Source of the DNA: Pohlia nutans
Lineage: Eukaryota > Streptophyta > Bryopsida > Bryales > Mniaceae
Assembly (NCBI GenBank): GCA_022496805.1
Contig: CM040104.1
Span: 1,170,650-1,234,649, forward strand
DNA length: 64,000 nucleotides
Direction: 5' to 3'
Shown here: piece by piece, positions 10,834 through 23,446 of the stretch
Position numbering within the stretch: position 1 is the first letter of the stretch
Layout: each line of letters opens with the position of its first letter
Translations under genes and position numbers: made by a program
Notes under the pieces: model-generated
Database searches by the model: none
What the model saw: the letters and a program-made list of their open reading frames with translations, nothing else
What the model was told of the DNA's origin: nothing

Positions 10834-11151
10834 TATTGAAGGTTAGATTAGAATGCCAAAGCCTCACACAAACACTTGGAATGCATAGGAAAGAGATGAT
10901 CTTTACTCATGGGCTGCCCCTCTTAAGTAGCACACCCAAGGGAGTCCCCTTGGCAAACCATATGGGACATCAGCCCATACTCCACTCCTAGTACACTAGG
11001 ATCAGCCCATATCACTTGGGAGACCCAATTCTCATTACTTCTAACTAGTACCACTTCTCTAGTTGCTAGTCTAGCTCATTCGCATCATCTACTCTACCTA
11101 ATGCGCATGGCTATGAGCAACTTCAGCCCACGCAATCATCCTACTTCAACA
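10834..11151 (-). repeat. 5' LTR of copy D
   Basis: 318 bp, followed by the target duplication CACAA at 11152-11156. Matches the 3' LTR at 5496 by eye. Confidence 0.97.
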
Positions 11152-11156
11152 CACAA

Positions 11157-13666
11157 CTCAACGCTTCACGAATCGTCAATGGAGCATCTAAAAGTGCAAC
11201 GTTTGCATGCTCCTCCTCACCTTGAGGGAGAATATGATTCTTCCACCACTCGCCAAGTGGTCTACGATTTCTCTCTGGATAACGACGATCGCTCGAGGAT
11301 GCATTGTCTTCAACCGCCGTTGCTTGTGCCTTTTTCTCGCCATTCTTCGTCTTCAAAGGTCGCTCCTCAATATGTTCCTCATCACCACCATCTTCGTCAT
11401 CTTCGTCTTCATCAACAATATCAATAACGGGAGATTTGGAAGATTGGTCCACAATGGCCGGTTTATCGCCACTTCTCCCACTTGGACCATCGTCCAAATT
11501 GTCTTCAACCTTGGAATTCTCGCAAAATGTCACATCACGAGCTCGAATGATCTTCTTGGTCTCGAGCGACATGAGCCTGTATGCCTTGGTACCTTCACAA
11601 TATCCAAGAAACACACATTTTGTTGCCTTGGCCTCAAGTTTGGTTCTTTGAGAATCGGGTACCTTTGCAAATGCGATGCATCCAAATGTGCGCATGTGCT
11701 CCACGCGGGGTGGCCTCCCACTCCACGCTTGCTCTGGTGTCATGTTTTGAACCGCACTCGTCGGGCATCGGTTGCGTGTGTACACCGCAGTCACCACCGC
11801 TTCCGCCCAAAGGTCCAAACCCAAATTTTGTGCATGCAACATACTCCTTGCCATTTCCACAATTGTTCGATTTGCACGCTCTGCAACTCCGTTTTGTTGT
11901 GGTGTATATGGCGTTGTGGTTTGTCTAGCAATGCCTTCTTTCTTCAATAACTCTCCAAATTGGTTGGACATGAACTCGCCGCCATTATCCGATCGAAACA
12001 CCTTGATCTTGTGCTCGGATTGCTTCTCAACCAACGCCTTGAACTCTTTGAACTTCTCAAAACACTCGCTCTTTGCTTTGATCGGATACAACCATATCTT
12101 CCTCGAAAAATCATCAATGAACGTCACAAAATACTTGCAACCCCCCATAGACGTGGTCTTCATTGGACCACACACGTCGGAATGCACAATCTCAAGAACC
12201 TTGGTTGCACGAGTTGCCCCATCAACTGGAAACGGTGAGCGTTGTTGCTTGCCTTCAATACAACCCTCACATGTGAATGAACTAGGTGCGACGTGTGATT
12301 GTGCAAGATCCATGCCACTTACCATTCCACGGAGTGCTTTCACACTCTTGACATTCAAATGCCCGAGACGACGATGCCACAACGCCAACTTGTCTTCGTT
12401 TGAACTCGATTGCACCAACGTTGCGGATTCCGCCGCGTGCATCTTGGAAAACTTGATTTGGTACAAGCCGTTGACTTCGTGTATAATGGCCACCTCCTCA
12501 CGACTTGGAGACAACACAAAACACCCTTGGTCGCTAAATTCCACTCGCAAATGCTTCATCACCAAATGTCGCACCGATAAAAGATTTGCCTTCAACTTGG
12601 GAACGTGGAGGACATCATGGATGGTAATTGTCTTCACACGACCCTTCACCTCGGTGTCTACGACGATGGATCCTTTACCCACGGCTTGAAGAACCGTATC
12701 ATCACCCAAAATGACATTCTTTGGAGATATGACGTGATATGATTGGAAACAAGTCCTAATGGGCGCCATGTGACTCGAGGCTCCCGAATCAACAATCCAA
12801 TCGATCACACTACCATTGCATGACACGTCACTTGCCATCATTGCATACTCGTCCCCGTCATCACTACAAGAAGAGACGCTAGTCATAAATGCGTACTCAT
12901 CACCTGCATCGTTGACCTTTGTATTGTTGGCACTTTCCTCTCTCTTGCGTTTGTAGCAAAATTTTGCCAAGTGGCCCTTCTTACCGCAATAGTAGCATAC
13001 CTTGTCTGTAGAGCTCCCACTGGCACCGCTCTTGGATTGCTTCGCCATAAGCGCCGCGCTATCGCCACGAGTCTCGTTCTCTTTGCGCCGCGAGAGTTCA
13101 TGCAACAACCGTGATGTCACATAGTCAAGAGTGAGCTCGCTAATGGGCCTACTCTCCATAGCAACGATAAGATACTCGTACGACGGCGGCAAACTCTCGA
13201 GGAGCGTCATAACGATATCACCGTCGGTAATGTTGACGTCTGCGCCGTTGAGCTGATCCGCAAGAGCCTTGACTTTGTTGATGTGCGCCAACATGTCGTC
13301 GTTTTCTTCCATCTTGATGGTGAAAAACTTGCGCCTCAAAAACAAGATATTGACCAAGCTCTTTGCCTCATGAATATTGCAAAGCTTGGCCCATGCCTCG
13401 GCGGGAGTCTTGCACGACCGAATATGAGAAAGCTGGGAATCAGAAAGATTAAGAGCCAAAATCGCAAAGGCCTTTTTCTCTCGCCGAGTGTACGCAGTTC
13501 GTACCCTAGCCTCGGCGTCGGACGAAGGCGGTTCCTCACTACCCTCAACTATCTCCCACAATTCTTTTTCGGCCATGACCATTTCCATCTTGAATTTCCA
13601 CAAGTGGAAGTTGACGCCATCGAACTTGTCTACAACCTTAGCACCTTCACCCTCAAATGTAGCCAT
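11157..13666 (-). pseudogene. Copy C gag-pol part 1 (gag to acidic linker)
   Basis: Begins with ATG at 13666 and runs through gag, CCHC knuckle, protease, integrase core and acidic linker to ALSC, where copy D interrupts. The frame resumes at 5495 on the other side of D. No stop or frameshift besides the insertion. Confidence 0.94.
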
Positions 13667-14628
13667 ATCCTTGATTGAAGGACGTACGCTCACAAAATTC
13701 AGCCCCTAGAAAGCTAAGAAAAATTGTTTTTATGATTTTTGACAATTTTGTGATTTGTGAGGCAAATTGCACACGTACGTGCTTCTAATGCCTCCAAACT
13801 AATTCCAAACACTAAATCAGCACCTTTGTGCTACACATCAACCTCACAACACTCAATCGTGATGGTTCTTAGTGAATTTCCACAAGATCATACCACAACA
13901 CCCTAACTAGGAGAATTGCGCACTCGTTGGCTCAAATCCACTCAAATCAGCACCCTTGTGCTTCACAACACGTAATGCACCCTATGGACACCCTTGTGCC
14001 TTCCAAGGACTCTAAATCAACGCAAATTCAGCCCCTTCAAGTCCTAATTGCATTGAAATTCATCAAATCAGCCCCGTTGTGCATTCACTAACCCAAACTC
14101 TAATTTTGAGCACTCCAAGGGCATAACTCACATTCCAAACCCTTGTGCAAGAATTGCAATACCAAAATCAGATTGTAGACTCACCCCAAGAGCCTCAAAG
14201 CATAAAAGTGCCTTGCAACAACACAAGTGCACAAATTGAGCACAAATTGAGCCAATAAGCTCCAATAAGCTCCAATAAGCTCCAATCAGCTCCAATATAC
14301 TCCAACAAGCACCAATAAGCTCCAAAGCTCCAATTCAGCCCTTGTAGACGTGTATAAACTCCAAAGGTGCTCCAAAGTGCTCCAAAAGCTCCAAATCAAC
14401 AAATGATAGCTCCAAAGTGCGAATTCAGCCCTCCAACACGTAGATCAAAGGTAGGAAGATTGTAATACCTCCCAATGTCGAAATCAGCCCACCAAAGCTC
14501 GAATTCAGCCCTCCAAAGTTCCAAATCAGCGCTCCAATACTCCAAAATCAGCGCTCCAACGCACGACCTCCACACAATGAGCAATCTAATCTTTGACTCA
14601 CGCAAAACACATGAGTGGGCCCATAACC
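13667..14628 (-). other. Leader of copy C with primer-binding site
   Basis: 962 nt with no gene. Primer-binding site at 14615-14628, adjoining the 5' LTR. The 10-bp repeat is at 14256-14305 (three perfect units). Sequence very close to the leader of E. Confidence 0.87.
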
Positions 14629-14946
14629 TATTGAAGGTTAGATTAGAATGCCAAAGCCTCACACAAACACTTGGAATGCATAGGAAAGAGATGATCTTTA
14701 CTCATGGGCTGCCCCTCTTAAGTAGCACACCCAAGGGAGTCCCCTTGGCAAACCATATGGGACATCAGCCCATACTCCACTCCTAGTACACTAGGATCAG
14801 CCCATATCACTTGGGAGACCCAATTCTCATTATCTCTAACTAGTACCACTTCTCTAGTTGCATGTCTAGCTCATTCGCATCATCTACTCTACCTAATGCG
14901 CATGGCTATGAGCAACTTCAGCCCACGCAATCATCCGACTTCAACA
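14629..14946 (-). repeat. 5' LTR of copy C
   Basis: 318 bp, GTCGG subfamily, followed by the target duplication CGACG (14947-14951), after which gag of copy B resumes. Confidence 0.97.
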
Positions 14947-14951
14947 CGACG

Positions 14952-17900
14952 CCGAGGCTAGGGTACGAACTGCGTACACTCGGCGAGAGAAAAAGGCCTT
15001 TGCGATTTTGGCTCTTAATCTTTCTGATTCCCAGCTTTCTCATATTCGGTCGTGCAAGACTCCCGCCGAGGCATGGGCCAAGCTTTGCAATATTCATGAG
15101 GCAAAGAGCTTGGTCAATATCTTGTTTTTGAGGCGCAAGTTTTTCACCATCAAGATGGAAGAAAACGACGACATGTTGGCGCACATCAACAAAGTCAAGG
15201 CTCTTGCGGATCAGCTCAACGGCGCAGACGTCAACATTACCGACGGTGATATCGTTATGACGCTCCTCGAGAGTTTGCCGCCGTCGTACGAGTATCTTAT
15301 CGTTGCTATGGAGAGTAGGCCCATTAGCGAGCTCACTCTTGATTATGTGACATCACGGTTGTTGCATGAACTCTCGCGGCGCAAAGAGAACGAGACTCGT
15401 GGCGATAGCGCGGCGCTTATGGCGAAGCAATCCAAGAGCGGTGCCAGTGGGAGCTCTACAGACAAGGTATGCTACTATTGCGGTAAGAAGGGCCACTTGG
15501 CAAAATTTTGCTACAAACGCAAGAGAGAGGAAAGTGCCAACAATACAAAGGTCAACGATGCAGGTGATGAGTACGCATTTATGACTAGCGTCTCTTCTTG
15601 TAGTGATGACGGGGACGAGTATGCAATGATGGCAAGTGACGTGTCATGCAATGGTAGTGTGATCGATTGGATTGTTGATTCGGGAGCCTCGAGTCACATG
15701 GCGCCCATTAGGACTTGTTTCCAATCATATCACGTCATATCTCCAAAGAATGTCATTTTGGGTGATGATACGGTTCTTCAAGCCGTGGGTAAAGGATCCA
15801 TCGTCGTAGACACCGAGGTGAAGGGTCGTGTGAAGACAATTACCATCCATGATGTCCTCCACGTTCCCAAGTTGAAGGCAAATCTTTTATCGGTGCGACA
15901 TTTGGTGATGAAGCATTTGCGAGTGGAATTTAGCGACCAAGGGTGTTTTGTGTTGTCTCCAAGTCGTGAGGAGGTGGCCATTATACACGAAGTCAACGGC
16001 TTGTACCAAATCAAGTTTTCCAAGATGCACGCGGCGGAATCCGCAACGTTGGTGCAATCGAGTTCAAACGAAGACAAGTTGGCGTTGTGGCATCGTCGTC
16101 TCGGGCATTTGAATGTCAAGAGTGTGAAAGCACTGCGTGGAATGGTAAGTGGCATGGATCTTGCACAATCACACGTCGCACCTAGTTCATTCACATGTGA
16201 GGGTTGTATTGAAGGCAAGCAACAACGCTCACCGTTTCCAGTTGATGGGGCAACTCGTGCAACCAAGGTTCTTGAGATTGTGCATTCCGACGTGTGTGGT
16301 CCGATGAAGACCACGTCTATGGGGGGTTGCAAGTATTTTGTGACGTTCATTGATGATTTTTCGAGGAAGATATGGTTGTATCCGATCAAAGCAAAGAGCG
16401 AGTGTTTTGAGAAGTTCAAAGAGTTCAAGGCGTTGGTTGAGAAGCAATCCGAGCACAAGATCAAGGTGTTTCGATCGGATAATGGCGGCGAGTTCTTGTC
16501 CAACCAATTTGGAGAGTTATTGAAGAAAGAAGGCATTGCTAGACAAACCACAACGCCATATACACCACAACAAAACGGAGTTGCAGAGCGTGCAAATCGA
16601 ACAATTGTGGAAATGGCAAGGAGTATGTTGCATGCACAAAATTTGGGTTTGGACCTTTGGGCGGAAGCGGTGGTGACTGCGGTGTACACACGCAACCGAT
16701 GCCCGACGAGTGCGGTTCAAAACATGACACCAGAGCAAGCGTGGAGTGGGAGGCCACCCCGCGTGGAGCACATGCGTACATTTGGATGCATCGCATTTGC
16801 AAAGGTACCCGATTCTCAAAGAACCAAACTTGAGGCCAAGGCAACAAAATGTGTGTTTCTTGGATATTGTGAAGGTACCAAGGCGTACAGGCTCATGTCC
16901 CTCGAGACCAAGAAGATCATTCGAGCTCGTGATGTGACATTTTGCGAGAATTCCAAGGTTGAAGACAATTTGGACGATGGTCCAAGTGGGAGAAGTGGCG
17001 ATAAACCGGCCATTGTGGACCAATCTTCCAAATCTCCAGTTATTGATATTGTTGATGAAGACGAAGATGACGAAGATGGTGGTGATGAGGAACATATTGA
17101 GGAGCCACCTTTGAAGACGAAGAATGGCGAGAAAAAGGCACAAGCAACGGCGGTTGAAGACAATGCATCCTCGAGCGATCGTCGTTATCCAGAGAGAAAT
17201 CGTAGACCACTTGGCGAGTGGTGGAAGAATCATATTCTCCCTCAAGGTGAGGAGGAGCATGCAAACGTTGCACTTTTAGATGCTCCATTGACGATTCGTG
17301 AAGCGTTGAGTTGTGATGATGCAAACAAGTGGGAGCAAGCCATGCAAGAGGAGTACAAATCGTTGATGGACAATGGCACTTGGGAATTGACTCCCCTCCC
17401 CAAGAATCGCAACGCTATCGGTTGTAAGTGGGTATTTCGTGCAAAGAGAGATGCAACGGGTGATGTGGTTCGTTATAAGGCAAGATTGGTGGCAAAGGGC
17501 TTTTCACAAATCGAAGGTGTTGATTTTCATGAGACCTTTGCACCGGTGGCGAAATTCACCACTATTCGATGCATTTTGGCCATCGGGGCTGCCATGGATT
17601 TGGAAATGCATCAAATGGATGTGAAGACGGCGTTCTTGAACGGCGAGTTGGAGGAGGACATCTACATGGTGCAACCCGAAGGATTTGTGCAACGAGGTAA
17701 TGAGAACCGTGTTTGCAAGTTGAACAAGTCATTGTATGGGTTGAAGCAATCTCCACGCGCATGGTATCAAAAGATTGACACGTTTCTTGTTCATATCGGG
17801 TTCACAAGGAGCATCGCTGATCACAGCTTGTATTTCATGCAAAAGGGGCAACATGTGGTCATCGTGATCATATATGTGGATGATTTGATCATCCTTGCAA

Positions 17901-18874
17901 GTTGTATGAGCTCCTTGAAGGCATTGAAGGCAATGCTTGAGAACGAGTACGAGATGAGTGATCTCGGTGAGTTGCACTTTTGTTTAGGAGTTGAGTTTGT
18001 GCGAGATAGAGCAACACGCACCATAACAATGAATCAAAGCAAGTATGTTATGGATGTGCTCAAACGCTTTGGCATGGAGGATTGCAAACCGGTTGGCACT
18101 CCATTGGATGTGAATTCCAAACTCGTGAAACTCACCGATGAGGAGTATGCATTAGAGGCTCAATCTATGGTGGATGTGCCATACAAGCAAGCTGTAGGGT
18201 CATTGATGTATGCTATGATTGCAACAAGGCCGGACCTTGCGTATCCAATCAGCGTTGTGAGTCAACACATGGCAAGACCGGGTTCAAGTCATTGGGTTGC
18301 GGTCAAGAGGATCATGCGGTACTTGAAAGGCACAAGTGATGTGAGGTTGTGTCTTGGAGGTGACAACATTGTGTTGAGTGGGTATTGTGATGCGGATTAT
18401 GCGGGTGATACCAATGATCGTAGATCCACCACGGGGTACATGTTCAAAGTTGGATCGGGGGCCGTTTCATGGAATAGCAAGCGCCAACAAACCACGGCCA
18501 CGTCAACGGTTGAGGCGGAGTACATGGCGACGAGCCACGGTACGAAGGAGGCCATTTGGTTGAGGCAACTAATGGCGGATGTGAGATGCACTCAAGAGGA
18601 GGCTACAACAATCATGTGTGACAACCAAGGGAGTATGTCATTGGCGAAGAATCCAACGCATCACTCACGTACAAAGCACATTGATGTGCAATATCACTTC
18701 ATTCGAGAGAAGTTAGAGATGAAGGTGATAGAGTTGAAGTATTGTCCAACGGAGCACATGGTGGCGGACGTGCTCACAAAGGCTCTTGCGAGAGATCGAC
18801 ATCAAAGACTAGTGGTGGCATTTGGGCTCGAAGGCTTTGGCTATTTGCAAAGTGGGAGTGTTGAAGTAGGATGA
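14952..18874 (+). pseudogene. Copy B gag-pol part 2 (gag through RNase H)
   Basis: Continues the frame of 3479-3629 from AEARVRT to the stop codon at 18872-18874, which lies in the 3' LTR. It contains CCHC, VDSGASSH, HHCC, the integrase D-D-35-E, YVDD and RNase H motifs. Visible substitutions are GELEEDIYMV for GELDEDIYMV, ENRVCKLNK for ENLVCKLNK, and EEPPLKTK for the more common EERPLKTK. Apart from the copy C insertion the frame is clean. An open stretch beginning at 15008 is only the tail of this disrupted gene, not a separate gene. Confidence 0.95.
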
Positions 18875-19070
18875 TTGCGTGGGCTGAAGTTGCTCATAGC
18901 CATGCGCATTAGCTAGAGTAGATGATGCGAATGAGCTAGACTTGCAACTAGAGAAGTGGTACTAGATAGAAGTAATGAGAATTGGGTCTCCCAAGTGATA
19001 TGGGCTGATCCTAGTGTACTAGGAGTGGAGTATGGGCTGATGTCCCATATGGTTTGCCAAGGGGACTCCC
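18859..19070 (+). repeat. 3' LTR of copy B, left piece
   Basis: First 212 bp of the 318-bp LTR, cut at CTCCC by copy E. The remaining 106 bp are at 24732-24837. The cut lies in the hairpin CCAAGGG-GACT-CCCTTGG of the LTR. Confidence 0.97.
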
Positions 19071-19388
19071 TATTGAAGGTTAGATTAGAATGCCAAAGCC
19101 TCACACAAACACTTGGAATGCATAGGAAAGAGATGATCTTTACTCATGGGCTGCCCCTCTTAAGTAGCACACCCAAGGGAGTCCCCTTGGCAAACCATAT
19201 GGGACATCAGCCCATACTCCACTCCTAGTACACTAGGATCAGCCCATATCACTTGGGAGACCCAATTCTCATTATCTCTAACTAGTACCACTTCTCTAGT
19301 TGCATGTCTAGCTCATTCGCATCATCTACTCTACCTAATGCGCATGGCTATGAGCAACTTCAGCCCACGCAATCATCCGACTTCAACA
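19071..19388 (-). repeat. 3' LTR of copy E
   Basis: 318 bp, GTCGG subfamily, preceded by the target duplication CTCCC. Confidence 0.97.
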
Positions 19389-22300
19389 CTCCCACTTTGC
19401 AAATAGCCAAAGCCTTCGAGCCCAAATGCTATCACTAGTCTTTGATGTCGATCTCTCGCAAGAGCCTTTGTCAGCACGTCCGCCACCATGTGCTCCGTTG
19501 GACAATACTTCAACTCTATCACCTTCATCTCTAACTTCTCTCGAATGAAGTGATATTGCACATCAATGTGCTTTGTACGTGAGTGATGCGTTGGATTCTT
19601 CGCCAATGACATACTCCCTTGGTTGTCACACATGATTGTTGTAGCCTCCTCTTGAGTGCATCTCACATCCGCCATTAGTTGCCTCAACCAAATGGCCTCC
19701 TTCGTACCGTGGCTCGTCGCCATGTACTCCGCCTCAACCGTTGACGTGGCCGTGGTTTGTTGGCGCTTGCTATTCCATGAAACGGCCCCCGATCCAACTT
19801 TGAACATGTACCCCGTGGTGGATCTACGATCATTGGTATCACCCGCATAATCCGCATCACAATACCCACTCAACACAATGTTGTCACCTCCAAGACACAA
19901 CCTCACATCACTTGTGCCTTTCAAGTACCGCATGATCCTCTTGACCGCAACCCAATGACTTGAACCCGGTCTTGCCATGTGTTGACTCACAACGCTGATT
20001 GGATACGCAAGGTCCGGCCTTGTTGCAATCATAGCATACATCAATGACCCTACAGCTTGCTTGTATGGCACATCCACCATAGATTGAGCCTCTAATGCAT
20101 ACTCCTCATCGGTGAGTTTCACGAGTTTGGAATTCACATCCAATGGAGTGCCAACCGGTTTGCAATCCTCCATGCCAAAGCGTTTGAGAACATCCATAAC
20201 ATACTTGCTTTGATTCATTGTTATGGTGCGTGTTGCTCTATCTCGCACAAACTCAACTCCTAAACAAAAGTGCAACTCACCCAGATCACTCATCTCGTAC
20301 TCGTTCTCAAGCATTGCCTTCAATGCCTTCAAAGAGCTCATGCAACTTGCAAGGATGATCAAATCATCCACATATATGATCACGATGACCACATGTTGCC
20401 CCTTTTGCATGAAATACAAGCTGTGATCAGCGATGCTCCTTGTGAACCCGATATGAACAAGAAACGTGTCAATCTTTTGATACCATGCGCGTGGAGATTG
20501 CTTCAACCCATACAATGACTTGTTCAACTTGCAAACAAGGTTCTCATTACCTCGTTGCACAAATCCTTCGGGTTGTACCATGTAGATGTCCTCGTCCAAC
20601 TCGCCGTTCAAGAACGCCGTCTTCACATCCATTTGATGCATTTCCAAATCCATGGCAGCCCCGATGGCCAAAATGCATCGAATAGTGGTGAATTTCGCCA
20701 CCGGTGCAAAGGTCTCATGAAAATCAACACCTTCGATTTGTGAAAAGCCCTTTGCCACCAATCTTGCCTTATAACGAACCACATCACCCGTTGCATCTCT
20801 CTTTGCACGAAATACCCACTTACAACCGATAGCGTTGCGATTCTTGGGGAGGGGAGTCAATTCCCAAGTGCCATTGTCCATCAATGATTTGTACTCCTCT
20901 TGCATGGCTTGCTCCCACTTGTTTGCATCATCACAACTCAACGCTTCACGAATCGTCAATGGAGCATCTAAAAGTGCAACGTTTGCATGCTCCTCCTCAC
21001 CTTGAGGGAGAATATGATTCTTCCACCACTCGCCAAGTGGTCTACGATTTCTCTCTGGATAACGACGATCGCTCGAGGATGCATTGTCTTCAACCGCCGT
21101 TGCTTGTGCCTTTTTCTCGCCATTCTTCGTCTTCAAAGGTCGCTCCTCAATATGTTCCTCATCACCACCATCTTCGTCATCTTCGTCTTCATCAACAATA
21201 TCAATAACGGGAGATTTGGAAGATTGGTCCACAATGGCCGGTTTATCGCCACTTCTCCCACTTGGACCATCGTCCAAATTGTCTTCAACCTTGGAATTCT
21301 CGCAAAATGTCACATCACGAGCTCGAATGATCTTCTTGGTCTCGAGCGACATGAGCCTGTATGCCTTGGTACCTTCACAATATCCAAGAAACACACATTT
21401 TGTTGCCTTGGCCTCAAGTTTGGTTCTTTGAGAATCGGGTACCTTTGCAAATGCGATGCATCCAAATGTGCGCATGTGCTCCACGCGGGGTGGCCTCCCA
21501 CTCCACGCTTGCTCTGGTGTCATGTTTTGAACCGCACTCGTCGGGCATCGGTTGCGTGTGTACACCGCAGTCACCACCGCTTCCGCCCAAAGGTCCAAAC
21601 CCAAATTTTGTGCATGCAACATACTCCTTGCCATTTCCACAATTGTTCGATTTGCACGCTCTGCAACTCCGTTTTGTTGTGGTGTATATGGCGTTGTGGT
21701 TTGTCTAGCAATGCCTTCTTTCTTCAATAACTCTCCAAATTGGTTGGACATGAACTCGCCGCCATTATCCGATCGAAACACCTTGATCTTGTGCTCGGAT
21801 TGCTTCTCAACCAACGCCTTGAACTCTTTGAACTTCTCAAAACACTCGCTCTTTGCTTTGATCGGATACAACCATATCTTCCTCGAAAAATCATCAATGA
21901 ACGTCACAAAATACTTGCAACCCCCCATAGACGTGGTCTTCATTGGACCACACACGTCGGAATGCACAATCTCAAGAACCTTGGTTGCACGAGTTGCCCC
22001 ATCAACTGGAAACGGTGAGCGTTGTTGCTTGCCTTCAATACAACCCTCACATGTGAATGAACTAGGTGCGACGTGTGATTGTGCAAGATCCATGCCACTT
22101 ACCATTCCACGGAGTGCTTTCACACTCTTGACATTCAAATGCCCGAGACGACGATGCCACAACGCCAACTTGTCTTCGTTTGAACTCGATTGCACCAACG
22201 TTGCGGATTCCGCCGCGTGCATCTTGGAAAACTTGATTTGGTACAAGCCGTTGACTTCGTGTATAATGGCCACCTCCTCACGACTTGGAGACAACACAAA

Positions 22301-23446
22301 ACACCCTTGGTCGCTAAATTCCACTCGCAAATGCTTCATCACCAAATGTCGCACCGATAAAAGATTTGCCTTCAACTTGGGAACGTGGAGGACATCATGG
22401 ATGGTAATTGTCTTCACACGACCCTTCACCTCGGTGTCTACGACGATGGATCCTTTACCCACGGCTTGAAGAACCGTATCATCACCCAAAATGACATTCT
22501 TTGGAGATATGACGTGATATGATTGGAAACAAGTCCTAATGGGCGCCATGTGACTCGAGGCTCCCGAATCAACAATCCAATCGATCACACTACCATTGCA
22601 TGACACGTCACTTGCCATCATTGCATACTCGTCCCCGTCATCACTACAAGAAGAGACGCTAGTCATAAATGCGTACTCATCACCTGCATCGTTGACCTTT
22701 GTATTGTTGGCACTTTCCTCTCTCTTGCGTTTGTAGCAAAATTTTGCCAAGTGGCCCTTCTTACCGCAATAGTAGCATACCTTGTCTGTAGAGCTCCCAC
22801 TGGCACCGCTCTTGGATTGCTTCGCCATAAGCGCCGCGCTATCGCCACGAGTCTCGTTCTCTTTGCGCTGCGAGAGTTCATGCAACAACCGTGATGTCAC
22901 ATAGTCAAGAGTGAGCTCGCTAATGGGCCTACTCTCCATAGCAACGATAAGATACTCGTACGACGGCGGCAAACTCTCGAGGAGCGTCATAACGATATCA
23001 CCGTCGGTAATGTTGACGTCTGCGCCGTTGAGCTGATCCGCAAGAGCCTTGACTTTGTTGATGTGCGCCAACATGTCGTCGTTTTCTTCCATCTTGATGG
23101 TGAAAAACTTGCGCCTCAAAAACAAGATATTGACCAAGCTCTTTGCCTCATGAATATTGCAAAGCTTGGCCCATGCCTCGGCGGGAGTCTTGCACGACCG
23201 AATATGAGAAAGCTGGGAATCAGAAAGATTAAGAGCCAAAATCGCAAAGGCCTTTTTCTCTCGCCGAGTGTACGCAGTTCGTACCCTAGCCTCGGCGTCG
23301 GACGAAGGCGGTTCCTCACTACCCTCAACTATCTCCCACAATTCTTTTTCGGCCATGACCATTTCCATCTTGAATTTCCACAAGTGGAAGTTGACGCCAT
23401 CGAACTTGTCTACAACCTTAGCACCTTCACCCTCAAATGTAGCCAT
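19373..23446 (-). CDS. Copy E gag-pol polyprotein, intact
   Basis: 1357 codons from the ATG at 23446. Same domain order as copy D: gag, CCHC, protease VDSGASSH, HHCC, integrase D-D-35-E, acidic linker, RT with YVDD, RNase H, with all catalytic residues kept. Visible variants are HELSQRKENE in gag (Q for R) and RLVIAFG near the C-terminus, the latter a GTCGG-subfamily marker. The last codons and the TGA lie in the 3' LTR. Confidence 0.96.
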   Translation of the reverse strand: MATFEGEGAKVVDKFDGVNFHLWKFKMEMVMAEKELWEIVEGSEEPPSSDAEARVRTAYTRREKKAFAILALNLSDSQLSHIRSCKTPAEAWAKLCNIHEAKSLVNILFLRRKFFTIKMEENDDMLAHINKVKALADQLNGADVNITDGDIVMTLLESLPPSYEYLIVAMESRPISELTLDYVTSRLLHELSQRKENETRGDSAALMAKQSKSGASGSSTDKVCYYCGKKGHLAKFCYKRKREESANNTKVNDAGDEYAFMTSVSSCSDDGDEYAMMASDVSCNGSVIDWIVDSGASSHMAPIRTCFQSYHVISPKNVILGDDTVLQAVGKGSIVVDTEVKGRVKTITIHDVLHVPKLKANLLSVRHLVMKHLRVEFSDQGCFVLSPSREEVAIIHEVNGLYQIKFSKMHAAESATLVQSSSNEDKLALWHRRLGHLNVKSVKALRGMVSGMDLAQSHVAPSSFTCEGCIEGKQQRSPFPVDGATRATKVLEIVHSDVCGPMKTTSMGGCKYFVTFIDDFSRKIWLYPIKAKSECFEKFKEFKALVEKQSEHKIKVFRSDNGGEFMSNQFGELLKKEGIARQTTTPYTPQQNGVAERANRTIVEMARSMLHAQNLGLDLWAEAVVTAVYTRNRCPTSAVQNMTPEQAWSGRPPRVEHMRTFGCIAFAKVPDSQRTKLEAKATKCVFLGYCEGTKAYRLMSLETKKIIRARDVTFCENSKVEDNLDDGPSGRSGDKPAIVDQSSKSPVIDIVDEDEDDEDGGDEEHIEERPLKTKNGEKKAQATAVEDNASSSDRRYPERNRRPLGEWWKNHILPQGEEEHANVALLDAPLTIREALSCDDANKWEQAMQEEYKSLMDNGTWELTPLPKNRNAIGCKWVFRAKRDATGDVVRYKARLVAKGFSQIEGVDFHETFAPVAKFTTIRCILAIGAAMDLEMHQMDVKTAFLNGELDEDIYMVQPEGFVQRGNENLVCKLNKSLYGLKQSPRAWYQKIDTFLVHIGFTRSIADHSLYFMQKGQHVVIVIIYVDDLIILASCMSSLKALKAMLENEYEMSDLGELHFCLGVEFVRDRATRTITMNQSKYVMDVLKRFGMEDCKPVGTPLDVNSKLVKLTDEEYALEAQSMVDVPYKQAVGSLMYAMIATRPDLAYPISVVSQHMARPGSSHWVAVKRIMRYLKGTSDVRLCLGGDNIVLSGYCDADYAGDTNDRRSTTGYMFKVGSGAVSWNSKRQQTTATSTVEAEYMATSHGTKEAIWLRQLMADVRCTQEEATTIMCDNQGSMSLAKNPTHHSRTKHIDVQYHFIREKLEMKVIELKYCPTEHMVADVLTKALARDRHQRLVIAFGLEGFGYLQSGSVEVG

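Larger units (their letters stand above)
5496..11151 (-). mobile_element. Copy D: uninterrupted full-length copia element inside C
   Basis: 5656 bp: 3' LTR 5496-5813, gag-pol 5798-9871, leader 9872-10833 and 5' LTR 10834-11151. Perfect 5-bp target duplication CACAA at 5491-5495 and 11152-11156. The two LTRs look identical by eye (both read TTGCTAGTCTAGC and CTACCTAATG). Every canonical part is present, so this is a candidate autonomous copy. It is the innermost element of the left block. Confidence 0.97.
3630..14946 (-). mobile_element. Copy C: complete copia element in gag of B, interrupted by copy D
   Basis: The 3' LTR is 3630-3947 and the 5' LTR 14629-14946. gag-pol runs from 13666 down to 11157 and then 5495 down to 3932. 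Flanking duplication CGACG at 3625-3629 and 14947-14951. Copy D sits between with its own duplication CACAA (5491-5495, 11152-11156). Without D the element is 5656 bp, the same as D and E. It belongs to the GTCGG subfamily (LTR begins TGTTGAAGTCGG), shared with E and P. Confidence 0.96.

Noticed and set aside
15008..18874. Separate gene starting at an ATG at 15008
   Set aside because: It is the continuation of copy B gag-pol after copy C; the start is internal to gag.
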